Assembly (NCBI GenBank): GCA_010093605.1
Contig: MU004199.1
Coordinates: 193,609-257,608 of the forward strand
From: Lophium mytilinum
Lineage: Eukaryota > Ascomycota > Dothideomycetes > Mytilinidiales > Mytilinidiaceae
Length of the DNA stretch: 64,000 bases
Direction: 5' to 3'
Shown: positions 23,993 through 35,729 of the stretch, in pieces
Layout of the letters: each line of letters starts with the position of its first letter
Numbering within the stretch: position 1 is the stretch's first letter
Notes under the pieces: generated by a model
What the model was told of the DNA's origin: nothing
Database searches by the model: none
Seen by the model: the letters and a program-made list of their open reading frames with translations, nothing else
Translations under genes and position numbers: made by a program

Positions 23993-26089
23993 ATGTCTGT
24001 GTTCTCGAGGATACGCCAATCCTGGCAGGCTCGCCGTACCGATTATCCAGAGCTGCCTATCCCTGCTCAGTCCACTGACGAAGCCTGTCCTGATTGTTGG
24101 GAAATTCTGCACGGTCTGTTACACGCGGTTAACTCTAAGCTCGCCCTAAGAAACGTTGCACACTTCTTAGAACGAAGAGATTGCCCATTATGCCATGTTA
24201 TTTTGAGTATATATCCGGGATTAACCCATGAGCGGCGTAAATCGACACTTGCATGTGAATTTTCCGGTTTCACACAGGATGGATGGGTGATAATAGTATA
24301 TGTCAACGGTGGAGAAAGGGGACGCATCCGCGTCTTCCATCCGGAAAATCAATCGAGGTTCTTTCTACGCCCGGAATTCATGGCTGATACTGCGAATTCA
24401 CTGGACAGGGCTCTTCTGCCCTGGACTAGGGTCTCTTTTGGGTCTCTTATGTCTTGGAAACGAAAATCTTTGAGCCCTGATTCTAGATATTCAAGTTCCA
24501 GGGTAACACCATCTCCGAAACCCACCCGTTCATTCAGAAAGGTTTCTTCGAACTTTATGAACAGGTTCCAGGATCAAATTTCCATTCCTCTTGTTCGTGG
24601 CTGGCTACACGACTGCGAAGCTCATCATCATAGTACCTGTTCTCGGGCTGTTCTGACCGAACGTCAGGGTAACCCCGTGGACATACTCCTCATAAACGTC
24701 AAAGGCCAGCGTCTCGTATGGACAACTTCCTCCACGAGATATGTCGCTTTAAGTTACGTGTGGGGCCGCATTGACAGCTTTCAGACGACCAAATCTACCT
24801 TAAAAAGTCTTGAAGATCCTGGAGGGCTTCTCCTACACTCTCTTCCTCCGGTAGTTCAAGACGCACTGGCATTTGTTAAAGTGATGGGCGAAACCTATTT
24901 ATGGATCGACCAGCTCTGTATTGTGCAAGATGACGCAGATTTGAAGCATCGGGACATTCATCAAATGGATATGATATATAGTCACGCTTGCTGGACTATT
25001 GTTGTCCTATCTGGGGAAAGTGCAGACGCGTACATTCCAGGAATTCGTCCGGGATCTCGCGTCAAATGGCAATCAACGACATCCGTACCTCTGGACAAGG
25101 CATTGGAGAATTCGCCTTTGGAACAACGTGCGTGGACGATGCAAGAAAGGATGCTCTCCCAGCGCTGCGTTTATTTCACGAACCAGCAGGTGTATTTCCA
25201 ATGTCTGAACGGCGTCAAATCCGAAGTCCCAGCTGGGATAGGCCAGGAGAACCTCAATGGTACTACCTTGGTGTCAAATCCCCTCGTCTCAGCACGTCTG
25301 CACCAGTACGACGAAAGTTGGAGCTGGAAGTTCGATATCTATAGGGACCTGGTTCAGAAATACTCCCGGCGCCAACTATCGTTTCCTTCGGACATCTTGA
25401 ATGCTTTCTATGGAATTACTAAAGCATTGCAAAAATGCGGTTCCGGGGACTTCGTTAGCGGCATACCAAGAAGCGCATTGAATGTGGCCCTCTTGTGGGT
25501 TCCAGCAGCGCCGCTAGAGAGGCGATATATAAATGGGCGTCATCTGCCTAGTTGGAGCTGGGCAGCGTGGATCGGAGCGGTCGAATGGCCGTCCAATATC
25601 CCTAGAAGTGTGGCTGTTCACTGTGTAACGGCTAGATGCACCTTGCCCTTCCCCGAACTTCCGATGGAATCTGAAGACGCTATTCGCATCCTTGCGCGAA
25701 GAACCAAGGACTTTGACATCCGCCGATCCGGTCTAGTACCCTCGCAGTATGTGGTGTATACTAAGCAAGGCATACGCTGTGGTTGGGTATGTGGAAAGGA
25801 TCCTCATGTTTTTGATCATGAGAATACGGCACAGGTCGAATACGTACGGCTATCGTCTCTCTTACTGGAAGACTTGAACTATGAGTCGGCTACGTCTATG
25901 TTCGATAGCGCGCACTACGAAATCACACCGCGTTGTATCTTCAATGTGATGATCGTCCGCTGGGTAAACGAGGATTTCAAGAATGCGGAGAGAGTAGCGA
26001 TCTGCCAGATACACAAAGATGCTTGGAAAGAATTCATTAGAGACCATACGGGAATTGAGCGTCCCGAAGAATGGATCAACCTTTTCTAA
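23993..26089 (+). CDS. heterokaryon-incompatibility (HET) domain protein
   Basis: Single exon, 698 residues from ATG 23993. The HET domain lies around residues 245-400, with its three conserved blocks: RYVALSYVWG, YLWIDQLCIVQDD and RAWTMQERMLSQR. The N-terminus carries CPDCWEILHG and CPLCHVIL, Cys pairs often seen ahead of HET domains, perhaps metal-binding. The C-terminal part contains the usual LPSWSWAAWIG block. HET proteins trigger cell death when unlike strains fuse, and are related to TIR-type effectors. No transmembrane segment or NACHT/WD40 part is present, so the protein would need a partner or its own N-terminal region for sensing. The gene looks whole. Confidence 0.94.
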   Translation: MSVFSRIRQSWQARRTDYPELPIPAQSTDEACPDCWEILHGLLHAVNSKLALRNVAHFLERRDCPLCHVILSIYPGLTHERRKSTLACEFSGFTQDGWVIIVYVNGGERGRIRVFHPENQSRFFLRPEFMADTANSLDRALLPWTRVSFGSLMSWKRKSLSPDSRYSSSRVTPSPKPTRSFRKVSSNFMNRFQDQISIPLVRGWLHDCEAHHHSTCSRAVLTERQGNPVDILLINVKGQRLVWTTSSTRYVALSYVWGRIDSFQTTKSTLKSLEDPGGLLLHSLPPVVQDALAFVKVMGETYLWIDQLCIVQDDADLKHRDIHQMDMIYSHACWTIVVLSGESADAYIPGIRPGSRVKWQSTTSVPLDKALENSPLEQRAWTMQERMLSQRCVYFTNQQVYFQCLNGVKSEVPAGIGQENLNGTTLVSNPLVSARLHQYDESWSWKFDIYRDLVQKYSRRQLSFPSDILNAFYGITKALQKCGSGDFVSGIPRSALNVALLWVPAAPLERRYINGRHLPSWSWAAWIGAVEWPSNIPRSVAVHCVTARCTLPFPELPMESEDAIRILARRTKDFDIRRSGLVPSQYVVYTKQGIRCGWVCGKDPHVFDHENTAQVEYVRLSSLLLEDLNYESATSMFDSAHYEITPRCIFNVMIVRWVNEDFKNAERVAICQIHKDAWKEFIRDHTGIERPEEWINLF

Positions 26090-26488
26090 CACCCCCAACC
26101 TGGATCCAGACTAGGGCTATAGCCGGCACTTGTAGCTGTCTGAAGTGGCCCGAGGAGATGTTAAGGTATTCAAAGAAACACATCCACGGGGCACGTCGAG
26201 ATTCGGATAATCTTATGAAGCATCCCCAGCACTGGCAGAGAAGTGTGCATAGACTAGTCACCAGACCCCGCAGAGATGCCAAGCTACCTAGGACATTCCG
26301 AACGTACAACAGCGGTACTGGGTTCTATTCGGTACCATGAAACTCCGGAATGCCACACCTCCAAATCATGCCAACTTGCCTTTCTGACCTCAAACCAAGC
26401 TTTTTTTCGAAAGCATTTCAACAGATCTTAAGAGACCTCCGACTAGATCCTTCAAATCCCGGCGCTTAGTCTTGACTGCTCCTCACCC
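26090..26488. other. intergenic, about 0.4 kb
   Basis: 3' flank of the HET gene and promoter of the next gene. Nothing specific seen. Confidence 0.5.
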
Positions 26489-27299
26489 ATGACAGGCATG
26501 TTCCCCGAAAAGTATTCCACGGATCTAGAGAAGGGCCCAACGGATCTCGAGGACCTCCGCACTGAACGGTCGTGGCTGGATCATGGCGAAGCGATACTCG
26601 CAGTATTGATCTACATCCCAGTCCTCCTCTACGACGAGACGCTCCGGTCGATGCGAGGCTCCGAGAGACTCTTTCTCTACGAAGCCCTCGAGTATAGTAG
26701 CGATAACGACGTCGATGCAGTCTTTGGGACTAATCTTCTCATTCTTTTCTTACACCTTTTCCCCTGGATCTTCATTTGCTTCCTAGCCCACATCAAGGCA
26801 TATCGCACCATTTGCGAGTATGTCGTCATACTTCCGACCCTATGGATGGTACTGTACCTGAGCCGATTTGTCTGTGCGGGAGCCTATGGAGGGGTAGATA
26901 ACAACTCTTACAAGGAATGGTTTCTACCCGTGTCCATATTCTGCGGCATCGGTTTCCTAGTGTCTCATATGTGGATTCTTCTCTACACCTTCCGCTACAA
27001 AACTTTCAATAGGAACGAGCACTCAGAGGTATTTACTCAGCCCGCTATCAGCTACTGAATCTTTATCGCCGTGCAAGCTCCGCGCTTACATCTTTCAGGG
27101 TATCGGGATCTGGTTTTCGAAAGTTAGTTTCAACGCTTGCGCGCCCACAATGACGCTGTTTGGTTTCGTTCTCTGCCTTGGAAGAACGCCGAACTTGATC
27201 TTCTGGCTCCGGAACTTTCTGGTTCTTTTGGATGTGATGTTGTTCGCTTCGGCTATGTGGGTTCAAACTTCTTCATCAAGGGAGAATTGGGAATGCTAA
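26489..27299 (+). CDS. small multi-pass membrane protein, paralogue of the 17 kb gene
   Basis: Family not recognised. Exon 1 (26489-27028) and exon 2 (27099-27299), joined across a 70-nt phase-0 intron, give 246 residues. The N-terminus is acidic (EKGPTDLEDLRTER), followed by about six helices: ILAVLIYIPVLLYDETL, LLILFLHLFPWIFICFLA, VVILPTLWMVLYLSRFVCAG, VSIFCGIGFLVSHMWILLY, then in exon 2 MTLFGFVLCLG and FLVLLDVMLFASAM. The block LWMVLYLSRFVCAGAYGG ... MWILL matches LWEALYLCRRLCAGLYEG ... MWIIL in the 16.8-18.0 kb gene, and the intron lies at the corresponding position and phase, so the two are old duplicates in opposite orientation. A third exon is possible but not supported. Confidence 0.78.
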
Positions 27300-27694
27300 T
27301 TCAGGTTCTAGTCCCGAGTCCAGCCTCGGAACGCCAGCGTACGAATTGAAAGAGACACTGTTTGAAGAATTGCAAGAATCATGTGGGATGAAAGAGAAGA
27401 GCGGGAAAATAAGGCTCGAGAAATACGAGTGGGAGTGATGAATTACTCAGCGTCATCAGCAATATACACTTCCGCCTTTGCTGCTGTTAGGGGTGATTGG
27501 AGGAATTTCAAGAGTCCGCAGGATCTATCCCTCATAAGTATCAAACTGCACATCAAGAAGCAGTCATATGAGATCGTTTAACGACATCTTTCTCGTTCAC
27601 ATTCCCAACCCCTATTAAAATACTCCATCTACAACACTCCATCAACAGCGAACCCCACAGACAACTCAATCGACCATCACTCCACCCCCTAACC
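27300..27694. other. intergenic, converging 3' ends
   Basis: About 0.4 kb. A 66-codon frame at 27381-27581 lacks support. Confidence 0.5.
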
Positions 27695-28666
27695 CTACCA
27701 CCCCCTCCCAAACACCTCTTTCTCCCCCTCATCCCCCGCAACCGCCTCCACCGTCCACGCCCACAAATCCTCCTGCTTCGCCACCACCAAACTCTCCTTC
27801 GAACTCTCCAACTTCTCCCCCGCATTCTGAAAATACACCCCCTCCCCCTCCTCCACAACCTTCCCCACCAACCCCGCCAAATTCCTCCCCGACTCCTCCT
27901 GCGTATGCACATCCTTACTCACCAACAACCTGAACAACGGTATTAACTTCGGCAAGACGCTCTTCCACACCCACACCTGCCACCCCGGCGCCTCCCGCGC
28001 CAACCCCGTCCCCGGCATCAGCCCCGGGTTAAACACCAACACGCTCTTCCGCTGCCCCTCCGGCGCCTTCTCCATCCGTCGCTGCAGCGCGTACGCCCAC
28101 AACAGGTTGCACAGCTTACTCGTGCCGTAGCGCTGGCGGCCGTTGCCGGTCAGCGCAACGGCTTTGTTTTCCGGCGGCGGGTGCGCGAGCTGCTCCGCGG
28201 TGGCGTAGTACGCGTCCGGCAGCCCCGTCTTCGCGGCGGGGGAGTGCGTCTGGCTGCCGACGAGGATGATGCGTGCGGTTGGGGCGAGGTGGCCGCCGGC
28301 GAGGAGGCGGTGGTAGAGGTGGGCGTTGCCGAGGTGGTTGATGGCGAAGGTGGATTCGTAGCCGTCCGGGGAGAAAGAGGGGGGGCCGAGGAATTGGAGG
28401 CCGGCGTTGAGGATTAGAGTGGAGATTGGGGGGTAGGAGGAGGTGGACCAGGTGGCGACGAAGGCGCGGACGGTGGCGATGGAGGAGAGGTCGAGGGGGA
28501 GGTATTTGGTGTGGGGAGAGGGGAGGCGGCCGGTAGGAGCGCTGCGGGAGGCGAGGATGAGGAGGGTGGTTGGGGGGAGGGTGCGGGCGAGGGAGAGGGC
28601 GGTTTGCCAGCCGAGGCCGGAGGTGCCGCCGGTGATCAGGATGGTGGTGGTGTAGGTGGTGGGCAT
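27695..28666 (-). CDS. short-chain dehydrogenase/reductase (SDR)
   Basis: Classical Rossmann-fold NAD(P)-dependent oxidoreductase, 323 residues from ATG 28666, single exon. The frame is open further upstream, but only with non-ATG codons. Seen are the beta-strand and nucleotide loop TTTILITGGTSGLGWQTA (TGxxxGxG), the LDLSSIATVRAF block, the NAG motif in LILNAGLQF, the AINHLGNAHL segment and the catalytic Tyr-Lys in YGTSKLCNL; the catalytic Ser lies in IILVGSQTHSP. After NPGLMPGTGLAREAP comes a helical C-terminus (LPKLIPLFRLL). The form resembles retinol-dehydrogenase/protochlorophyllide-reductase-like fungal SDRs. Substrate not predictable. Confidence 0.9.
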   Translation of the reverse strand: MPTTYTTTILITGGTSGLGWQTALSLARTLPPTTLLILASRSAPTGRLPSPHTKYLPLDLSSIATVRAFVATWSTSSYPPISTLILNAGLQFLGPPSFSPDGYESTFAINHLGNAHLYHRLLAGGHLAPTARIILVGSQTHSPAAKTGLPDAYYATAEQLAHPPPENKAVALTGNGRQRYGTSKLCNLLWAYALQRRMEKAPEGQRKSVLVFNPGLMPGTGLAREAPGWQVWVWKSVLPKLIPLFRLLVSKDVHTQEESGRNLAGLVGKVVEEGEGVYFQNAGEKLESSKESLVVAKQEDLWAWTVEAVAGDEGEKEVFGRGW

Positions 28667-29657
28667 GGCTGAACTAGGTGGTTGAGTGATGAGTAGTTGA
28701 GAGGAGATTCGAGATCTAGAAATCGGGAGGGATAGGTAGTTGATGTTATGAGCTGAGAAAACGCTCCGGAATTGTTCAATCGAGTGGTCGTAAGGAGGAG
28801 GATTGTGGTTGATATCCAAACGTGAAGGCTGCTAAGCTGCATATATATCCTCGCCCAATTTACTCATTCCACCTTGTTTCGTCCACTGTGCGGCATTCAA
28901 ACCGTCCGTACGCTCTGGTAAATCTTCTTTGGCCCATTCCGTTTCCGGCGATACTCACGACGTTACTGTCCCCGAGGCAAGAACCCGGGATGACATGGTC
29001 GCGTATGGGTGGTTGTGATTGGCCTATACCCCTGAGCGCGGACGAACCGAGTCCTAGCGGCTAGCGATTTCCGTGATATTTTGATCACGAAGCGGAGGAA
29101 CTGGGCTTGGCGAGCCTCACCACCCAGTCAGACTTGAGGCATGGGAAATCGTGGGACACCTTCGACGACATGAGAGTTTTCTTTGAATTTTGTAAGGGGA
29201 AGTTTTGAAAGGACTTAGTTGCTGGTGGATGTGCTTTTGGAGCGTTTGACGGAGGTGGAGATGGATTGGATGTAATCAAGGGTCACGTGACGCTCGCTGA
29301 GGAAGTGATGATCATGGACGAGCGAGGGCGGCAGGGAGAATGAAATTCATCTGAGTGTTAGATAGATGAGAGAGCTACAATGTAGATGGTGATTGGGATG
29401 GATTTACATATTGAACTAATTGCTTCGCCAAGTGAATACCTCTTTGGGGTCTTTCAACCCTCCAGATCTGTAAAAATTTTCTTAGGGTATATGGCCATTG
29501 TGAGCATGTCATAGAACATCAGGTCAACGCCGATACCCCGTTCAAAACAGTGCTCACAGTCCTGAGAGCAGTGTTTACCGCGATATGTCCTTCCCAGTCC
29601 CGTCCTATTCTCCCCTCAGCCCATCCTTCATTCACATCCTCTGTCTCGAGATCTGCT
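28667..29657. other. intergenic, about 1 kb
   Basis: Upstream region of the SDR gene and 3' flank of the next gene. No gene recognised. Confidence 0.45.
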
Positions 29658-30509
29658 TCACTGGTATCTAGTACCTCGCACACTGGCCCCCGCCCTTACC
29701 ATTCTTAACAACCTGAACTGACCCGCACAATTGAGCTTCAACTCCCAGCAGAGTTCGTACGAGACGGCGATGTTGTAGGTCTTGAAAGACGGTACTAGAG
29801 GGCGCTGCTTGAACAGCTCTCCAGGCGCGCGTGCACAGAGGGTACGGGCGATGTGTATGTTGAGGAGGTCGGTCAAGTCGAGAAGGGTGTGCGCGGGGAT
29901 CATATGGCCCAACCTTGTGGACACGAGCTCGTATTCGAGCACTTTGTGGGGTTCGCTGAATGTAGACGGCGCGCGGATGTGGGTTGTCGACCGTAGGAAG
30001 AGGCGGAGATGTGTTAGCCGGATTTGTAGGGGGCCACCAGTGGACGCAGGGGTTGGTGTTGGTTCAATGTAGAGCGCGAAAAGAAGGGGCTTTGGGTGGT
30101 ATAGCTGGATAATCATTAGGTGAGTTATATGGAGGTTGAAGGCGTATTGGGTTCGCTTCGAGGGGTGTAAGACGCGCTTGAGAGAAGGGAGGGTGGGGTA
30201 AGGGTTGTCGGCGTGTGACGGATGAAGCATGCTACTCCTGATAATGCAGTTCTGCTCGGTCGACCGCGTTTTGAAATCTTCAAGAGGCTCGCCCGTGGAC
30301 ATCGCTCTCAGAAACAGAATTTTTGTACACACCCTAGATGCCTTCGGTTTCCCTCCCTCAAAACCCACAACGCGGAGATAATTCTCAATATACGCGTCTG
30401 CTTTAACGAACCCCAGATTTTTTCCGAAAGCCGTGCTGAAAGTCGTCGGCAGGCTGTGCTGCGTCATGTCACCTGCCGTAGCAAGGTAAGAAGGATATGA
30501 GGATGACAC
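29658..30509 (-). CDS. possible arrestin-fold protein, 5' end unresolved
   Basis: An open frame of about 283 residues whose sequence looks protein-like. Segments such as LHPSKRTQYAFNLHITHLMI, QLYHPKPLLFALYIEPT, LTHLRLFLRSTTHIRAPS and FKTYNIAVSYELCWELKLN recall the beta-strand pattern of fungal arrestin-like proteins; this is a weak resemblance from memory. There is no good ATG at the left limit: the frame begins with GTG and continues upstream to a CTAG splice-acceptor-like site near 30560, so a first exon is likely, perhaps starting at an ATG near 30677. I could not find a junction that keeps the frame. It may be a partial or decayed gene. Confidence 0.42.
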   Translation of the reverse strand: MSSSYPSYLATAGDMTQHSLPTTFSTAFGKNLGFVKADAYIENYLRVVGFEGGKPKASRVCTKILFLRAMSTGEPLEDFKTRSTEQNCIIRSSMLHPSHADNPYPTLPSLKRVLHPSKRTQYAFNLHITHLMIIQLYHPKPLLFALYIEPTPTPASTGGPLQIRLTHLRLFLRSTTHIRAPSTFSEPHKVLEYELVSTRLGHMIPAHTLLDLTDLLNIHIARTLCARAPGELFKQRPLVPSFKTYNIAVSYELCWELKLNCAGQFRLLRMVRAGASVRGTRYQ

Positions 30510-32016
30510 AGTCCACTCATCTCCATACTCTTGCCCCGCAGCTGGATATTTTGGAATCTAGATGGCGAATCTCCACGCGTGCTCTTCGGCCTTGCAGTCT
30601 ACCTGCCCGATGTGTAGAGTTTGCTGGACGTCGAAAAGTACCCGGCGGCTGCGGTGTGAAGCGCTTTTTGTGCCATTGCTATGTGTTATCTTGGTTTTGG
30701 CGCGGCTGTACAGTCAGAGGCGAAAGGAATAGAAGAATGAGAGTTTTGAGAGATCAAGAACGATGAAGCCGGTTAGTGTGTCTCCCGCCACGAAGTATGA
30801 CCGATCTGGCGCGTCATGAGGCCTGGGACGCTTTTCTGCGTTGTGCGACGCATGATTATGGATAAAGTAGGCGTCGTTCGACTGCCTGCAAAATGGACTT
30901 AACAAAGGAAAGATGAGGTGTTACTCGAATAGATTATAATTATGAGGCAACGAGACTTATCCTTCCGATGTAAATGTAAAGCCTTTCAGACCTACGATAG
31001 CATTATAAAACAGCCCTGAACTGCTAGCAGTGGCTTTGAGCACTGCTAAACAATATCACTGCCCTGTTGTACCATGAAGTGTGCCGCAATCGATCTTCCT
31101 TCCCAGCAGCGCATTCTTGTTGTGACTGGGGCGCAGCGACAGACCTCTAGCCCTCTGTGATTCGCCCGAAGCATGAAACCGGGATTGTATGGACCTCTGC
31201 GCCTGTACCTGCCTGCAACACCAAGAGCACAGCCGTGTAGATTGTTTTCAGGGATCGATATGGACGTAGGAGGCGGAGGAGCTGTTCGGGAGGGAGGATT
31301 GGCGTCTTCTCTGCGGCCCGGCATCGTGGTCTAGGGTCCCTAGGCTCTATCAGTTCCATGGAAGTCAGTGACGGCCGTCAGGCCATGGTAGAGAGCCTTT
31401 TGGACAGATTCGAGCATGTCAAAAGCTGCCAGTGGTGTCTTGAATGCTGGAATGGGGTCAAACTGTGGTTGAAGGAAGCTTGAAGGCGTCGGGAGCCAGC
31501 TAGAACGGAAAGGCTTTCCCGTGGTCTAGAGCCAGCGGGGAAGCGGCCCTGAGAACTAAACCGCAACGCTGCCTTTTGCCTATTGCATCACCATTTACCA
31601 TCCATTGTGTCTCCAGCAACATGCCGGCACGCTTTTCTTGTAATACGGATATATGCCTGATCTTAGACGAGCCATCCCGAGAACCCTGCGGCTTGGCAAT
31701 GGTCTATAATTAGTGGTAATAGAGGCCTGGAGGTGGCCTTTAGCGCTCAAGCTTCAACTCTCCCACATCGCACAACACATCCTACCGTCCCTAGCAATGA
31801 TTGTGAAGTGAAGGCTGCCACTTCTACTGCGTGCTCGACGCTCGCTTGTTCCCATTCCTTCTACCGTCCTCCTCCCGCCTCCCTAGGTCGTTCATTAGCA
31901 ACACTCATTCGTGCTGATGCTGATGTGTGCGATTCTTCACGACATTTGTTTCAGCGCTCTGTTCTGCTCTTGTATTTCTTCAAGACTATAGCCGTACGAT
32001 CCTTACAATCTCAGCC
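30510..32016. other. intergenic, about 1.5 kb
   Basis: Holds the possible first exon of the preceding gene (about 30560-30680, reverse) and the promoter of the GH47 gene. Between 30.9 and 31.9 kb I see only short frames without motifs. Confidence 0.4.
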
Positions 32017-33916
<1,900 letters not shown>

Positions 33917-34503
33917 GGGGCTTGAGGGCGTTCTTGGGGGTTTTGGGGGATATAGAGGGGTGCCTTTTGGGGGTGCCTGTTTGTGTATATATCTCACCCG
34001 AAAGGATCGGAATGGCATGAGTTTATGGATTGGACACGTTCTGTGTGCTCGCTGCGCTCATTGATGAGTTCGTGAGACGCCCCTGGCCTATTGAGAGAAG
34101 CTAGTAGCAAGACGCAAAGGATTAGAGACTGTGAATTAGATTCGTGGTTGGTAACATCCCCGCAGCTGTGAATTGCAGCAACTCCGTACAAGGTTTGGAG
34201 GTGCTGACGGCCTCGTGAGCTACCTCATAACGTTCAAAAGTAGCTACGACTACGACGTCAAGGTCTCGAGCGTGTGAATCAAGGGGGTTAGGAAAAAGCC
34301 CTCCTAGATATGCAGACCCAGCACACAAAGCCCTAAAACCATACGAGCAACATATTTCTTCATTTTCTTTTGGGTAATGCAGAGCAACCTCAATGCGATT
34401 GCGGGTTGTTGGTTGTTGGTTGTTGGTATAGTATATACAAGAAGCCCCATCCCCAACCTCCCTTCCTCCCCTTCTCTTCACACTGCACACCTCAACCCCC
34501 ATT
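33917..34503. other. intergenic with short GTTGGTT microsatellite
   Basis: Convergent intergenic DNA. At about 34404-34428 a 7-bp motif (TTGTTGG-like) repeats three times. Nothing else recognised. Confidence 0.5.
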
Positions 34504-35729
34504 CTAAGCAGACACGCAGTAGCTATACCCCAGCCACAGATTCGAGCAATCGCTCTTCAGCCCCGTATTCCACTTCTCCAAATTCGCCATGCTAACGCCG
34601 AACTTATTCTCCAGCGTCGTGCACACGTTCCCGTTCGAAATGGTGTACCACCCCTTACACGCGCTGCTCGCACCGGGCGCCTTCTGCGCGCTGGGGGACT
34701 TGTCGCCGACCTGCTTCGTCGTTGGGGTAGTGGGCTTCGGGGTAGTGGGCTTTGGGGTCGGCGTGACCTTCGGCGTCGAAACCGGGGTGACTTTAGGCGT
34801 TGTGGGAGTCGTCGGGGTGGTGGGAGTAGTGGTGTCGTCTCCACCGCTTACAGCTTGGCCAGTGACGCTGCCGATGGTCGCTTCAACGCAGCCGTGCGGC
34901 GCCGACACCCACCCCGTCAGGCGGTTCGCGACGTCCGAGACGTAGCAGTGCGTCGCGATGCCCGCGCCGAGGTTGCCGGAGCTGTCGATCGAGCCCGAGT
35001 TGTACAGCCGCGCGCCCTTGTAGTACTTGCTCACGTCGCTCGCGCCGCTGCGGGCGATGGTCTGCTTGAGGCCCTCGCCGGCCGTCGTGCCGGCGGCGCC
35101 GTCGCGGATCATCTGGGTGATGGTGGAGGCGGGGCAGGGGTTCTGCACGCCGTTCTCGTTGCAGGTGGCGGCGCCGTCGTGGTCTTGCATGAGGCCCGGG
35201 TTGCGGACGCCCCAGTTGGTCGTGGGGACGCGCACGCAGCCGTTGGATTCTTGCATCAGGATGGCGAGGAGGTAGCGGGCGTCGATGCCGGTTTCGGCGG
35301 AGACGGTCTTGAGGCCGTCGTGGATGGCGGTGATTTCGGTGGGGGAGGTGTTGGCGACGTTCCATTGGGTGCAGGAGGAGGACATGATGGGTTTTTGGGC
35401 GGAGAACCTGGGGGTTTGTTAGGATGGTGGATAGATGGGTGGGGAGGTAGGGGTAGGGGTATAATATGATAGAGCGTATGAATGATATAGACGTACATTG
35501 TTTCGAAGTCGGCGACCCAAGCACTCTGTGCCGGCCACCCGTTGGAGACTGCGCCAGTTCCCCCATAGACTTTGTAAACATCCCCGCTGCGTTTTTCGAC
35601 AAGATGATGGGCAGCGGTCGCAACAGTATCAATCGCATTTCGAACATTGAGAGCAAACTTGGGGAGCGGAGCCCCAGAGACAAGAGTGGACAGGCTGCCA
35701 GCAGCCAAGATAAAGGATAGGACGAGCAT
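34504..35729 (-). CDS. secreted lysozyme-like protein with C-terminal LysM
   Basis: Exon 1 (35729-35497) and exon 2 (35407-34504), intron 89 nt, give 378 residues. A signal peptide (MLVLSFILAAGSLSTLVSGA) starts at ATG 35729. About residues 85-240 resemble lysozyme/soluble transglycosylase folds: LLAILMQESNGCVRV has the catalytic-Glu-type ES, and WGVRNPGLMQDHDG matches the G-L-M-Q motif; further on YYKGARLYNSGSID. A linker of TPTTP and KPTTP repeats (about residues 270-315) follows, then one LysM-like module: CKGWYTISNGNVCTTLENKF ... LEKWNTGL ... LWLGYSYCV. LysM binds chitin or peptidoglycan. The architecture suggests a secreted antibacterial or cell-wall-acting protein, or an effector. Activity is inferred only from motif resemblance. 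Confidence 0.88.
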
